Shown here one piece after another: positions 1-12,091 of a stretch of DNA of 64,000 nucleotides. Made by a program: the position numbers and the translations under genes. The stretch covers positions 17,057,258 through 17,121,257 of the forward strand of contig CM035169.1 in assembly GCA_020205615.1 (NCBI GenBank). The letters run 5' to 3'. The DNA is from Panax quinquefolius. Lineage: Eukaryota; Streptophyta; Magnoliopsida; Apiales; Araliaceae. Below the pieces are notes generated by a model. The model saw only the letters and a list, made by a program, of their open reading frames with translations, was not told where the DNA came from and searched no databases. Position 1 is the stretch's first letter. Each line of letters begins with the position of its first letter.

Positions 1-55
1 ACAAGGTGCATTAGGAGCAATTTATTTTCCAATAGCAGGATTTTGTATAATACAG

Positions 56-3000
56 AAGCAAGGATCAACCTAATGAGGTAAGCAAGCTGAGTTCTATTTG
101 CTTCTCCTGTCTATACTCTATAAGACCTATTACATCCTACTTGGTAAGTTTCGATTAGCTTTTTCAAATTCAAAATATAGTACTCACTACTCAGTTAGAT
201 TGAGCTGAGTTAAATATGTAATCCCCTAGGGTTCAAGACTATTATATAGGGACAAAAATGGAGAAAAACAGAACAGAAAAAATAACAAAAATAGTAGTTT
301 TAGATCAGAAGAGCCACCTTAAAATAAATTATATATATATAATAAAAATAGTAAAATGAAAAGAAGCACATGTTACAATCCTTTCCCTTTTATACCACAT
401 CACAGTTTCCAACTTGCATAACAAGCTTTCCCTCTAATTCTAGAACTAGCTACAGCTTGTTTCCAAACAATTTCTGTAACTAACTTCAACTGAAACTGCC
501 TCCCCCATCCCATCCCATCCCATCCCTCTTCCTTTAACATTCTCATTTCATTACACAATAAATCAAAAACTCAGTGAGCGAGTCAAATAAGGTTATTTTC
601 ATCCAATCTCTTTAATTTGACAGTCCAGGAAACTTGAAATCATGATAATACACACGCGCACACACCAATAACATTTTGGTAAATAGCAATTCAGGATAAC
701 CAGAAAAAGGTGGCACTTGAGTTTAGCAAAGGACTCCACTTCCAATCAATCATTAAGACATTTAAGCATCTTACATTGAAACTTTTTACTAGGCAAGTAA
801 ATAAAATAATCTTTATATCAAACATAGTGAAAAAATAAATAAATAAAATAAAATAAGATGGCAGAACTGCTGCTTCAAGCTTTAAAAACATATGTTGCAG
901 AAGTAATAGATTCCAAAGCTTAATAGTATAATTTGCCGGACTAACACTAAACTTTTTTACTGCCAGATATTTTTACTTTCAAGAAAATATTTCTTGTGCG
1001 GCAATATTTTTCTTAACATTGTCTCACCTGTTCCTGCAGGAACCATTAAGATTTGCTCTGGCAGCTGGAACAGGGACTCTATTTCTTGTTTCACTGATTG
1101 TCCTGAGGATTTACCTGGTACAGTACCTTAATGTTACGGTGATGTCACTACTGCAGTTCATGAATCATAATGCAAATATATCATAAACAGAGTATCTTTA
1201 CAAGTTACAGAAATTAACAGTACAACTGAAGTTATGAAAAATAATTTGTGCATTAACTGAGCCTCCAAGCTAACATCTAGTGATATAGCTACCAGTGTCA
1301 GCTTTCCTGCATCTGAGAATCATTTCAGCCAAATAAAAGATTAAAATCCCTTTCCCAGTTACTAGTGTCCAGTATTTAATCTCCTGGTAAATTAATGATT
1401 GTCTCGCTGTAACTTATGATTTGCATTATACATATTGCAGGGATGGAGTTATGTTGGTGATAGACTTTTATCAGCGGTGATACCTTATGAAGAGAGTGGA
1501 TGGTATGATGGACAAATGTGGGTAAAACCACCCGAGGTTAGAGCCTTACCACTCCAATCATATTTATGTAGAATGATGTGAGTGAGCCCTAAAATTGAGT
1601 TGCTAGGTTTTTCATTTCTTTTTTTTTCTTTTTTCGTTTTCCTGTTTCGGGTGTCAACATTAAGGCTATGTTTGTTTGCAAGGATTATAATCCCGGGATT
1701 ATAATCCATGGGATTAATAATCCCAAGACTATTAATCCTAGGATTATAATCCGGGATCATAATTATAATTACAAGACTATTAAGCCATTTTATAATCCTT
1801 AATTAATAGTCCAAGTCTAAATTTGAAAACAAACAAGACACTTGGAATTAATAGTTCTATCCCAAGTATAATCCTTACAAACAAACATAACCTAAAGGTA
1901 TAAAAGGCTTCAACTAAGAACTGCGACTAGAAAAATAGATTCGAATATCAAGAATCCACTCTCATGATACGTTTTACACTAACTGAACTTCAGGAATATA
2001 TGAAAATGAAAATCGTACTTAATAGGCTTTAGTAAGATGGAGCTGGAGAGCACCACATGCTCTACTCCTTTTTTCTTACTAGATATAGAATGAATTTTAA
2101 TAAAAGAACAGAGAGATTACAAGCAGAAGGGGACAAGGAGTCTACCAACCTATAAAAAGTAAAATAAAAAGAAAATACTCTATAAAGAGGAGCACTCCAG
2201 TCTTTAGAAAGATCAGAGATACAGGATTGGCAACCATAGCAAAGGCCCAAAGCGAAGTAAGAAATAAGATTCTATCTTGCAGCAAAGCAAATGATAAATG
2301 TCCCTAGAAAGCTGAGCATTATGCTTGTTCCACATTCCCTAAAGAACAGAAAAGGATGTACTCTTTCAAAGCATCTTAGCATTTTTTTCTCCCTCCTAAG
2401 CCTATGAAGGAGAAAGTAGCAAATCATCCACCAAAATGGGACATACCCACTCCTCCGCAACACACCAAATACAGATCCACAAACCCAAACAATGCAATTA
2501 AATGTGTGTTTAGGCATACTGTTAACACAACACAAATGACTGGCAATAGAGTCTATCAAGGTCTGCATACGTGATAAAGATCAATAGTATTCAGCTATTA
2601 TTAAACCACTTACATTGTTATTTAAGGTGAGGCTGAGGCACACCTCTCCTTGGGCCTTGGTGCGAGGTGAGGCACAATTTTTTTAAAAATTAAAAAAAAA
2701 AATAATATATATATATATATATATATATGCATTTTATCATTTATGTATCAAGTTTATCAACTATTAAATAATTTTACAAACTTCTAAGCATGTTCAAAAA
2801 GTTTCTATAACAAGTTCAAGGAATGGACCTTTGTAGTATAGTGATACAATGATATAATCATATCATAGTTACATTCTACATAAGTAAATAATTAAACACT
2901 TACAATCTAGCATATATGTATTTAAGTTGTAAACACTAAACAGCAATATAAATGCATATTTAAATATTAAAAAAATACTTATAAGTTATTTATACATATT

Positions 3001-4590
3001 TAATTATTTAATAAGTTAGTAAACATAGGAATAGTAGTAAAGTACCCAAAATTTTTGAAAAAAAAATGGGCATCATAACCCCTTAGTTTTTACAAAATAT
3101 CTTTTTTTGGGCAAGAGAAGATAACCAAAAAAATACTCCCTCCGTCCCAGGATAAAAGTCCTGGTAGACTTTTCATGTATATTAAGAAGAGGAATAAAAT
3201 GACAAAATTGCCCATAATAATGTCATTAAATATGGAGAGAGAATTAGAATAAGAAAAGTATGAGATATTTAATGATACGGGCATAATAGGAAAAAATGTG
3301 TAAAAGTTTGGTTATTAAAAGAAAGTGGACATTTAACATGGGACAACCCAAAATAGTAATAAGGACTTTTATCCTGGAACGGAGGGAGTAATATATAAGG
3401 AGAAGGGAGAGACTTGGAGGAGGAGGCTTCAGTTGATGATGGTCTAGATTGCTTAGCAAAAAAAATTACGTAACTTCAATGAAGTCCGCGCCTCGCGTGT
3501 GCAACAATGACCACGTACCAAATAAGTGTCATGATTTTAGATGAAACTTTTGGCCTTTCATATGAGGAAGCCAAAGACACCCAAGAACGAGTCAAGAAAG
3601 AAAAAATAACTATTACAAAATAAGTATCTCGAGTTTTCCTGTTACATAAAACAGCAAAGTTCATGCTACCCAAGTAACCCCACTCAACTAAAAAAATACG
3701 AGTACCAACAAAGAACACTTTACCGATGCATATATTGATATGGACTCAACTCTATAATCTCGATTGATAAAGAGCGAGTCAACAACTGAATGGTACATAA
3801 CCATAAGGCTGTCACTAACTGAATAATCATTATTGATAAATAGATGTTATGACTCCACTAGAAGGACAATAACGTTATTGTCTCTGCATATCATACTCAT
3901 ATTGACTATCATATGCATTATTTGTGCAGTTCGACTTATTTATTGATAATTTTAATTGCCTGCCACCTTGCAGATTCTGGCTCGTGATAGATTATTGGGC
4001 TCGTATAAGGTACCAATAAAAGATTGCTTTGATACATAATTGGTCATCAACACTAAAACACAATATCCTCTCATATTCTAGGACTAGAGGCACTAAGAAG
4101 GGATACATGAGTACATTTTAATTAATATTATAAATATGTGCATCTAGGTCAAACCAGTCATCAAACTGCTGAAGCAAACATTAGTTGGGACAGGGGCATT
4201 ACTTGTTACAGCAGTCTTCTTATTCATCTTTGCCACACCGGTGGAGGATTTCCTTCAGAACAGTTTCACAACAAAAGAGAGTACATCCAATATTTCAGCT
4301 TTGAAGAGCACCACAAAGTTTAATATAAGGTATATGTTAGCACGTAGATTGGGATACTAAACCTATAATCTTGGATTTAATTTATCATTTCTACTATATT
4401 TATGTAACTTCAACGGAATTATCATAGAAAAGAGGAGCTAATAAGATTGCCAGCAGAAGTGAGGACTGATGATGATCTAGCAGCAGCTGCCGCTGACGCT
4501 GCTGATGGAAGGCCAGTCTACTGCAGAGACAGGTATCATCGTGCATTGGCAGGCGGGCAATATTGCAAATGGGAGGACTTACTTAAGTAA
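56..4590 (+). CDS. CGLD27: CGLD27-like DUF1230 chloroplast protein (5' end outside window)
   Basis: Six exons can be read, all with GT-AG introns: 56-77 (22 nt), 1040-1117, 1441-1536, 3974-4009, 4148-4329 and 4428-4590 (stop TAA). Phases agree throughout, giving about 191 residues of the C-terminal part. Recognisable blocks are EPLRFALAAGTG, GWSYVGDRLLSA, ESGWYDGQMWVKPPE, ILARDRLLGSYKVKP and a C-terminal YCRDRYHRALAGGQYCKWED. Two hydrophobic stretches (around LFLVSLIVLRIYL and LLVTAVFLFIFA) look like membrane helices. This layout is that of the DUF1230/ycf36 family, CGLD27 in Arabidopsis and Chlamydomonas. In those species it is a plastid protein of unknown biochemical role, linked in the literature to iron deficiency (recalled, not checked). 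The transit peptide and first exons lie left of the window. Intron 3 (2.4 kb) holds a Tourist-like and a Stowaway-like MITE. The gene converges with the J-domain gene, with stops about 815 bp apart. Family call is firm; function is not. Confidence 0.88.
1664..1892. mobile_element. Tourist-like (PIF/Harbinger) MITE in CGLD27 intron 3
   Basis: A 229-bp palindromic element. The left end reads GGCTATGTTTGTTTGCAAGG; the right end reads as its near-perfect inverted repeat (GGTTATGTTTGTTTGTAAGG on the other strand). It is flanked on both sides by TAA (1661-1663 and 1893-1895), the 3-bp target duplication typical of PIF/Harbinger. The interior repeats GGATTATAATCC-type palindromes. No coding capacity. 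Confidence 0.82.
2705..2728. repeat. (TA)n microsatellite
   Basis: About 12 TA units within CGLD27 intron 3, just after an A-rich tract. Confidence 0.8.
3136..3388 (+). mobile_element. Stowaway-like MITE in CGLD27 intron 3
   Basis: 253 bp, starting CTCCCTCCGTCCCAGGATAA and ending with the inverted copy (TTATCCTGGAACGGAGGGAG), between TA dinucleotides (3134-3135, 3389-3390). The TIR sequence and TA duplication are those of Tc1/mariner-derived Stowaway MITEs. A diverged sister in reverse orientation lies at about 24489-24810. Confidence 0.85.
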
Positions 4591-5404
4591 CAAAGGAGAA
4601 AATTAAATACCAGATCATTTTTCCTTTCAGATTCATATAGTCTTTGTAATCTCTATTTAACAGGGTGAAACAATTTTTACAAATTTATCTCTTTGCATTG
4701 GGGAGACAGTAGTGATGATACAAATAACCTAAAAATTAGAAAACTGAGCAATGAATATTGGAGGAACTATGGATTATACAGTGCTAATAAATTGCTTACA
4801 GCAACAAACTTACGTTACAAGAAATGGACACTTTGATGAAGAAACAGGAACGGCCTTCCAGAAAAATGTCCTCTTCATCTACGAAAAGATATGCACGTAG
4901 TGAAGATGTAAAACCACTAAAAGCACGCCTTAATTTGTCAATCGTCTGATTTAGAGCTGCTTTTTCAATGTGAGCCACCATACCAAACTGCCAGATGGTA
5001 CAAATTATTTGATCTCTGTCCTGATATTCATCATCTTTTCATACTCCAAACAGGCAACACCGTAATAGTGACTCCATGATGAGGTGGTACTCGGTGCAGA
5101 GCCCAAACAGACCTCAATATATGTGATATTAACAACATATATCACAACGGCACATATAATATTTTCTCAATATAGGACAAGATGACCATCATGTATTCCA
5201 CAAAGAGCCTATGAGATGGATTTTCATTCAATACTTTGTGTATCTAAAAGACTAATCTTCATCAAATTTATTGGAAGGAGATAGATCATCAGGTTCCATA
5301 GCCAGTGTTGTTTAAGCCATCAAAGAACACTAACAAAGTCAGTTGATATATTTAGGACTCAGCAGTGACAGAATCACCATAAATTATATCTCCACGACTC
5401 CACC

Positions 5405-8400
5405 CTACACAAGTTTCTTCCACCAACTGCGAATTCTAGATATTTTTTCTGAAGAAGTATATTTTGCTGCTTGCTTTCTTCTCTTTGCACTTTCAATATC
5501 TAGAGTTCTATAGGCAAGAGCAAGTAAGTACATGGCTGGATGAAGTCTTCTGCACAATAAACAAAAATTAGAGCGAATCCGAAGCAATTCTGAAAGCATC
5601 GTCTAAGGGAGAGAAAAAAACAATCTGTAGGTGAGAGCAAGTAAGTACATGGCTGGATGAAGTTTTCCGCGCACAGTAAATATAAGAACAGTTCCAATGC
5701 ATTTTGGAAAAGTCTAAATTTCTCTTCCTTTTTTTTGGGTGGTGGGGGTGGGGGGGGGGGGGGGGATTAAAAAAAAAGAAAGAAAAAAAAAAGTAGACTA
5801 GTAAAGTTCTGAGTCATATATTTTGGTCTTGGTCAAAGCAGAAAGCTTATCTTTTCATTCATTTGCATTACTTTCGGACATCTAAATAAGAGAAAGATTG
5901 AACTTTACTGGTCCCTTCAGGCATAAGTAAATTTTTATGACAAGAATATGATACGATCATATGATGCTAGGTTGGCCAATGTTATTATGTTAATAGATGT
6001 AGACCAACCAAACAACAATCCAAGTAAATTAAGGTAATTACGTAGACTGCAACTCCATTTAGATTTTCAAATATTCAAAAACTACACAGTTTTTCAACCC
6101 TATTAAGGATTTCTGGTAAACAGACAAGAGTACTGGAAAATAATTACTTTTTGTGACATTGTTAAGTTAAAAAGATGTCACATAATACTAAAAACCAACA
6201 TGTGAAACAGTAAAATCACTTTTTTCTTTTGTATTTTTTAATTACTCGAGCTCAAGAGAAACCGTGGAAGGGTCTTACGAGTGCTAAAAATTATATGATA
6301 AGGACTTACTTTTCAAACTGTTCACTTGCATCCAAGCCATCCCAAAATCTTTGGGATGGTACATTTCGGCCTTTCTTATCTCTGCCAAATGTCTCCACAT
6401 ACCAACCCCCAATGTCATGCAACCCACATCAAGGCTCAAACAGCCAAAATCTGGGAAAAAATAATAATAAGATCAAAATATGAACATGATAGAGAGGGAT
6501 CCTTCAAATAGTACAGGCATTTGGTGATAGGATAATATACTAATGCGTATCTAGAATAAACCATTTTGTTGATTTCTTAACAATATACTACTCATCCTGG
6601 TAAAGAAGTTTGTGTTCATATTTGTTTCTGTTAAAGCTCAGTTTATAATGATACATACACAACAAGGCCTTTCCAAAACTTAGGTTCAACTAAAACAAAA
6701 CTCTTGGATGGTTGTTGTGTAAACGGAGGCTTTTTATATGTTTGATCTAGGTGGCCATAGTTAAATATATCTCCGCTGTCAATGAATTTATTGCCATCAC
6801 AAAATAAACCGATTAAGGGTGGTGCACATTTGAAAACCGATTCATAAAATGGACATAAGAAGCCAATTTAGCTAAATAATACTCCCTCCGTCCCTAATTA
6901 TTTGACGTTTTAGAGGTGGACACAAGAATTAAGATAATGATCGGAAAACATTAAATATAGTACTCAATTGTCTATAATACCCTTAAATTTTTTGTTGGTA
7001 TAAGGAGAGTTTTGTTGGAATAAGGAGAGAGAAAGAGTTTAAAGTATCAAAAAAATAGGTAGAGTAATGAGGGATAATTTTGGAAAAATTGTCATTAATT
7101 TTCCTAGATTTGAACAAACGACAAATAATTGGGAACAAATGAAATACTCTAAAACGTCAAATAATTAGGGACAGAGGGAGTAGTTAAAAAATTATGATCA
7201 ATGAAGAATCCAAAAACGGTGCAGCTTACCTGCTAGGTGGTAACTGAGCTCTACTGCATCTGCACTCACAAACAGAAGCTTCATCTCTTATTTGATACCA
7301 GTGCAAGTGTTTTACCTGAGACAGAGAGAAATGTAAAAATACTTCACAGTTGACATGTAAAAGTATTACATAACATCAATCCACCCATCAAAACGTAAAA
7401 GGTGCAATCACGAAAAGTTTAGGCAGGTTTAATGGAAACTTCTGATGACACTCTGATCCAAAGAACTGCTAAATGCTACATCATATTATCTCAAAGTCAC
7501 ATTCTCTGCACTTAAAATGTGGGACAAAGTACAGGGCCTAAGAGTGGAAATTAGTATGTGGTTAGTTTAACGGGCAAAAAGTTGTAATATTAATGATGCA
7601 AAAGGATAATAATAAAAATTAAAAAAAAAGGTCCTTGAAAGAAGAACCCAAATTGACAACAATGCATGGCACTTCTTTATATTAAATTTTTTTTTACACA
7701 ATCACGAGCAAGTTTGCTGAATGCTGATTCTCAGTGCAAAGAAACTTTAAACTGAAGGTGCATGGTTTCTGGCAACATGATATGCAGGAAATATATATCG
7801 CATGCAAGAAACACCTAAATCAATCAATAATGAAGAATTAGTTCTTCAAGCAACATGTTCAAACATAAGTTATAGTTGCATAGTCAACAAACGGTGAACC
7901 TGCAAGCGGCAAGCCTTTTTGTCCATTGCAAGCTTGAATGAAACAAGAAACAAATTCTGACCACTAACATCTATAGAAAATGAATTAGGTTGTAAAAGAC
8001 TCGTTGAGATGCAAATAAAAGGGTTTCTACAATATGCAATTAACATTACAGAAGTTAAGAGCACCTCGTAGTTATGCCTTTGCCTTCAGTGACACACAGA
8101 TCACCAGAATGAAAAGTGAATAAGGTTAATAATCTAATTAATGCAAGCATAAGGATTCCATATCTGCATTTAACAAGGATGAGAGCTGCAAACAAAATGA
8201 AGCTGAAAGAAGGTCAAAACACACCAGCAACGTTCTATGCTTCATTAATAAATGGGTCTTCATGCCACAGTTATTGTGTACGTAGCAAGACCCTTCTCCA
8301 GGGCTCGTCCCAAGTCCAATTATAGTTCCCAATGGAATCCTTGATTCGACTGCAACACCCATAACAGAATCTTTAGAAAATCCGTGGGTCGCAGACATTA

Positions 8401-10382
8401 AGTCTTCATTTGGTATTAGATAAACTTGTATATGATCTGCAGAATTTTCATTCTGCATCCCATTGTTGTAACTTTTAGGCAGCACTCTAGAAGCCACAGC
8501 AACAATCCTCCATGATACATGCAACTCTAGATCTTTATATGCATCAGATATAAGGTGATCAGAACTGTTGCTGTGCATCTGACAAAATCCCAAATTGGGT
8601 ACACCAGGTTCCATTTGGGTTCTCGCACTCTCTATGGATTGGCATAACCCTGAACCCTCAGAAGCAAAAGGTGGCAGTTTTGCAGTGTAGGCATGTGATA
8701 ATTCAGGAACTCTTTCGGCTATACATACCATTCCAAAAAGGTCTCTCCCCGACACGAGGTGCAAAACCTCTGGAGTTTCACATGCAGACCTCTCCTCAGC
8801 TTCAAAACAGTCAGGAAGGAGGTCCATGGACTCAATCTCAGGGCCATAATACGCTGCATGTATGGCAGAAAAGAAATCCCTTTCCAGTACATCAAAATAG
8901 CCTGATCCAACTACCACTCTTCTCTCTGATAAAATGCCATTAATAGCATATCTATACCATTTTAGCCATTCGACAACTTCCATCTGCTTCATTGTTGCTC
9001 TATGGGATTCATATCTATACATTACCGAACCTTTTCTACTCTGTGTTTGAACAAGTGATCTTTGAGATAACAGATACCTGTCGTAATGGGCTCTCTTCTC
9101 AGAATCTGATAGTATCTGAATTTCATTGTAGATGAGTAAGTCAAAAGACTTTACAATTATTCAAATTACATTAAAAGCAAAGTTAATCTCTTGGATGGTT
9201 TCTAGTAACCTAATGTATTCAATATCGCTTTGCAATAACTCACGTTCTCTTAAGTTCATGTCATTGTTGCATTATGAATAGAAGACAGCAATAAAATGCA
9301 TGAGAAATTCACATGAACATGCACACGAACACGCGCAGTGTTAAAATTTGAAACTAACAAGGAGTCACAAAGAAATATATACAGTAGAAGGTTGCCAACC
9401 TATAAACAATGGTCAGCCAATAACAAAATTTCACAGTGCAAAATACTAGGAATTCATGCTTGATTTGGTATTATCGTTGTGTCACAAAAGTTTTGACAGT
9501 ACATTTTACTACCCCAGTTCAACAATTGATGTGCATTTTATTTTTGACGTCTTAAGTCAATTTGCAAAACTCAAAATTGATAGGAATTTATTCGATACTA
9601 GAACAAACAACTATAACTGATGTAAATCAACTAAAAAGTACCATAAATTACCATATTTGTCTTACCAAACTTAAATGACTTCATATAAATATTGTATTCA
9701 AGAGTTTTTATAACTGAGTTAAAAGGTAAAATTGTATCTATGCTTTTGGAAGATAGATAGTACTTACAAAGTTGCCGGAGTAAGATTAACATCTGGATTT
9801 GAAATCAAAATCAGTGCTTATTTATATACCCGGTATTGACCATAATTCACAAGTACATTCCAAGATTATTACCTAATTACATCAATTAGACATATAGCAA
9901 TTGAAGATAACTTCCTTTACAATTTTACATCAATACATAAGTAAAGCTGAAACAATGTCTCAAACGTTGATCAAGCAAAGCTCACAACTGCAATCAGTAT
10001 AATTGCTTAAACCAAATGAATAAAAACAAAGAATCAATACCTCATAAGCCGCGAGAATTTGAACGAATCGTTGAGCTACGGATGAATCATTTGGCGATTG
10101 AGCAAGGTCAGGGTGGGTTTCTTTAGCCAATTTCCGAAAAGACGATTTAATCTCGGTAAATGAGCTGGACTCGGAGACTCTTAAGAGGTCATAGGCGTTT
10201 TTTCCGGCGAATTCCGGCGGAGTCGATTCAGTGCGAGTACAAAGCAACCGCTTTCCACTGTAGGTGGGGTATAAGCACATGAGAAGATAGAGGCCATGGA
10301 CTGATCGCGCCGGGATGGAATGAATTTGACTGTGGCGATTATAGAGACTGAGGAGAGAGAGAAATCCGGTTTGAAACGCCAT
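5405..10382 (-). CDS. J-domain (DnaJ-like) co-chaperone, organelle-targeted, with in-frame TGA in exon 4
   Basis: Five exons on the minus strand join in phase: 10382-10041, 9115-8225, 7315-7230, 6450-6310 and 5549-5405, 535 codons including the stop. The ATG at 10382 is followed by a basic, hydroxylated N-terminus (about 55 residues) typical of a mitochondrial or plastid transit peptide. The J domain spans about residues 62-130, with HPD at 90-92 and AYEILSDSEKRAHYDRY crossing the exon 1/2 junction. The rest is a long plant-specific region; exon 3 is Cys-rich (VCECRCSR) and exon 4 contains HDIGGWYVETFGRDKKGR. J proteins stimulate Hsp70 ATPase; the partner here is unknown. An in-frame TGA at 6431-6429 (after WLFEP) would end the product at 446 of 534 residues, yet the frame downstream stays open and conserved-looking to the stop at 5407-5405. 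So this is either a truncated allele, a recent pseudogene or a base error. Intron 3 holds a Stowaway MITE. Confidence 0.85.
5634..5665 (-). repeat. Partial duplicate of J-domain gene exon 5 start, in intron 4
   Basis: The first ~29 nt of exon 5 (coding for the HPAMYLLAL block) recur about 116 bp upstream in the gene's direction; compare 5518-5549 with 5634-5665. The copy differs at the splice acceptor side (GTGCAG becomes GTGCGCGG) and leads into unrelated sequence. Confidence 0.75.
5738..5766 (+). repeat. G-tract, possible quadruplex
   Basis: A run of G with few interruptions (GGTGGTGGGGGTGGGG followed by more G), followed by A-rich sequence. It lies in intron 4 of the J-domain gene, where the transcript strand would be C-rich. 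Confidence 0.7.
6882..7180. mobile_element. Stowaway-like MITE in J-domain gene intron 3
   Basis: 299 bp between TA dinucleotides (6880-6881, 7181-7182). The left end CTCCCTCCGTCCCTAATTAT and the right end (CTCCCTCTGTCCCTAATTAT on the other strand) are inverted repeats. Next to the TIRs lies a GACGTTTTAGAG block shared with the MITEs near 22.4-23.3 kb. Confidence 0.87.
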
Positions 10383-11329
10383 TTTTAAAAGAATAGCAAT
10401 GGAAATGGAAAAATATACCGGGATTGATTTGTTTCAGACTGGCAGGATTTTGAGATGGGCCTCGCCAGAATCCTCGATTAAAATCTAATGGTTATGATTA
10501 CTTGAGATGAGAAATTTAATGCTTATTAATCCGAAATGGTGGTATAAAATGAAAATCCATATTTTCGCATTATTTTTTATATTTTCACAAAACTATCGCT
10601 ATACATTATAAATGTATAGCAGCGACAGTTTTTATATTAATCGATTTTTGGAAATCAATGTATTTGTAATCGAATTTGAGTAGACGGGAACAAGTTTTTT
10701 AGGGAAAATTGGAGCTAATTAGTTAGATTACTTGCAACAGCCCAATCCCAGGTTTAGTTAATACTTTAACAGTTAAAGCCCATGTTTTCGGAAACATTGG
10801 TCGTGCATGCTGAGCGTAAACAATTTGGGCTTTTTGAAAAGTAAAGAATCGATTTACTTCTGGAAATTGTGGGCCTAACTAAAATCCTGTCCTGTCCTGT
10901 GTATAATATTCTCAGGCGTTAAATGGGAAAAAAGAGATATTCTTGGAATATAGTAAAAATTTCATTCCGTTATTTATTTATAGGGTCCTTTACATAAGTA
11001 TACAACAAATAGAAAGTAATTACAAGAAAAGTGCATCAACTAAATAATTACAAAAAGAATGTAATTATTACAAAAATAGTACAATTCACATTAATAAGGA
11101 AACCTAAAATTAAGGATAACTAATAATTCAAATTCAAATTCAAATCTTTATAACAACAATTTCAAATCCATGTTTCAAAATTCAAATCAAAATGAGAAAA
11201 TTAAAATAAAAATTATGAAGGAGCTAATGTTCATCATCCTCCTCTCTCACGCCATCACCATTGTATTGCCACATCGCCGTCAGCCATGCGGAGTTCTTGT
11301 TATTCTAAATTTCTTTTGATGATTTGGTT
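10383..11329. other. Promoter side of the J-domain gene; no other gene seen
   Basis: This is the sequence 5' of the J-domain start codon. It is AT-rich, with short A/T tracts and TTACAA-type repeats near 11.0 kb. I found no recognisable coding exon, RNA gene or clear TATA placement. Confidence 0.4.
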
Positions 11330-11650
11330 ACCCACAAAATTGAAATGGTTACCTTTTATACTAATTTTGACTAAGAATGACATCACATTTAAAATAAAAT
11401 TGGTAATCAAATAAAACCGAATTTAGTTACCTTATCAAATGGTTTAAGTAACCAACTATATGAAATTTGGTTACCAATCGCATCATATCCAAAATAAATT
11501 AATAACCTAATAAACTAAATTGGTTACCTTATCTAAGATTTAGTAACTAATCGCATAAATTTTGTTACCAACCATCATCACATTCAAAGTATATTAAGAA
11601 ACTAATAAAATCGAATTGCTACCTTATCAAATGATTTGGTAATCAACTAC
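11330..11650. repeat. Degenerate ~96-bp tandem repeat
   Basis: The phrase ACCTTATC(A/T)AA recurs at about 11430, 11527 and 11622, each time with TTGGTTACC and AACTAATAAA-type phrases at the same spacing (periods about 97 and 95 bp). A more diverged unit precedes them. Non-coding. Confidence 0.6.
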
Positions 11651-11654
11651 ATGA

Positions 11655-12035
11655 AAGGGGAGGAGGGGAGAGGGAGGGGGGGAGGAGGGGGGGGCGGGGA
11701 GGTGGAGGCGGGAGGAGGGAGGAGGGAGGCGGAGGAGGTGGAGGCGGAGGAGGTGGAGGCGGAGGAGGAGGAGGAGGAGGGGTGGGAGGAAAGGGAGGAG
11801 GAGGGAGGAAAGGGAGGAGGGCGGGGGGAAGGGAGGAAGGAGGGAGGAGGGAGGCGGAGGAGGTGGGAGGCGGGAGGAGGAGGAGGGGAGGAGGCGGGAG
11901 GAAAGGGAGGGGGGGGGGAGGGAGGAAGGAGGGAGGAGGAGGAGGTGGGAGGCGGGAGGAGGGGGAGGAGGGAGGCGGAGGAGGAAGGAGGCGGAGGAGG
12001 GGGAGGAGAGGAGGTGGGGGAGGCGGAGGGAGGGG

Positions 12036-12036
<1 letters not shown>
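11655..12036 (+). repeat. GGA/GGC-rich purine tract (about 380 bp)
   Basis: Almost pure G and A on the + strand with a few C and T, built from GGAGGC, GGAGGAGG and GGAAGG units. Open frames across it translate only to Gly/Glu/Arg runs and are not genes. It could form G-quadruplex or triplex structures and is a likely spot for length error in assembly. Confidence 0.9.

Positions 12037-12091
<55 letters not shown>
12037..12091. repeat. (TA)n microsatellite abutting the purine tract
   Basis: About 27 TA units directly following the GGA-rich tract. Confidence 0.9.

Noticed and set aside
2620..2690. GAGGCTGAGGCACACCTC...GGTGAGGCACA block as a SINE or tRNA-derived element
   Set aside because: No A/B box pair or tRNA fold could be traced and no target duplication was found; only a GAGG-rich repeat of unknown origin.
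4138..4323. Plus-strand open frame beginning MHLGQTSHQ
   Set aside because: It is an out-of-frame reading of the CGLD27 exon 4148-4329.
4796..4981. Minus-strand frame with IEKAALNQTIDKLRRAF
   Set aside because: It looks protein-like, but it lies beyond the stop of the J-domain gene, has no convincing partners, and I do not recognise it. It may be 3' UTR or a relic.
7870..8064. Minus-strand open frame (NPFICISTSLLQPNSFSID) as an extra exon of the J-domain gene
   Set aside because: Exon 2 (ending 8225) splices in phase directly to 7315, giving a coherent protein; the supposed acceptor lacks a pyrimidine tract.
8671..8943. Plus-strand open frames opposite J-domain exon 2 (also 8116-8325)
   Set aside because: Antisense shadows of a real coding exon.
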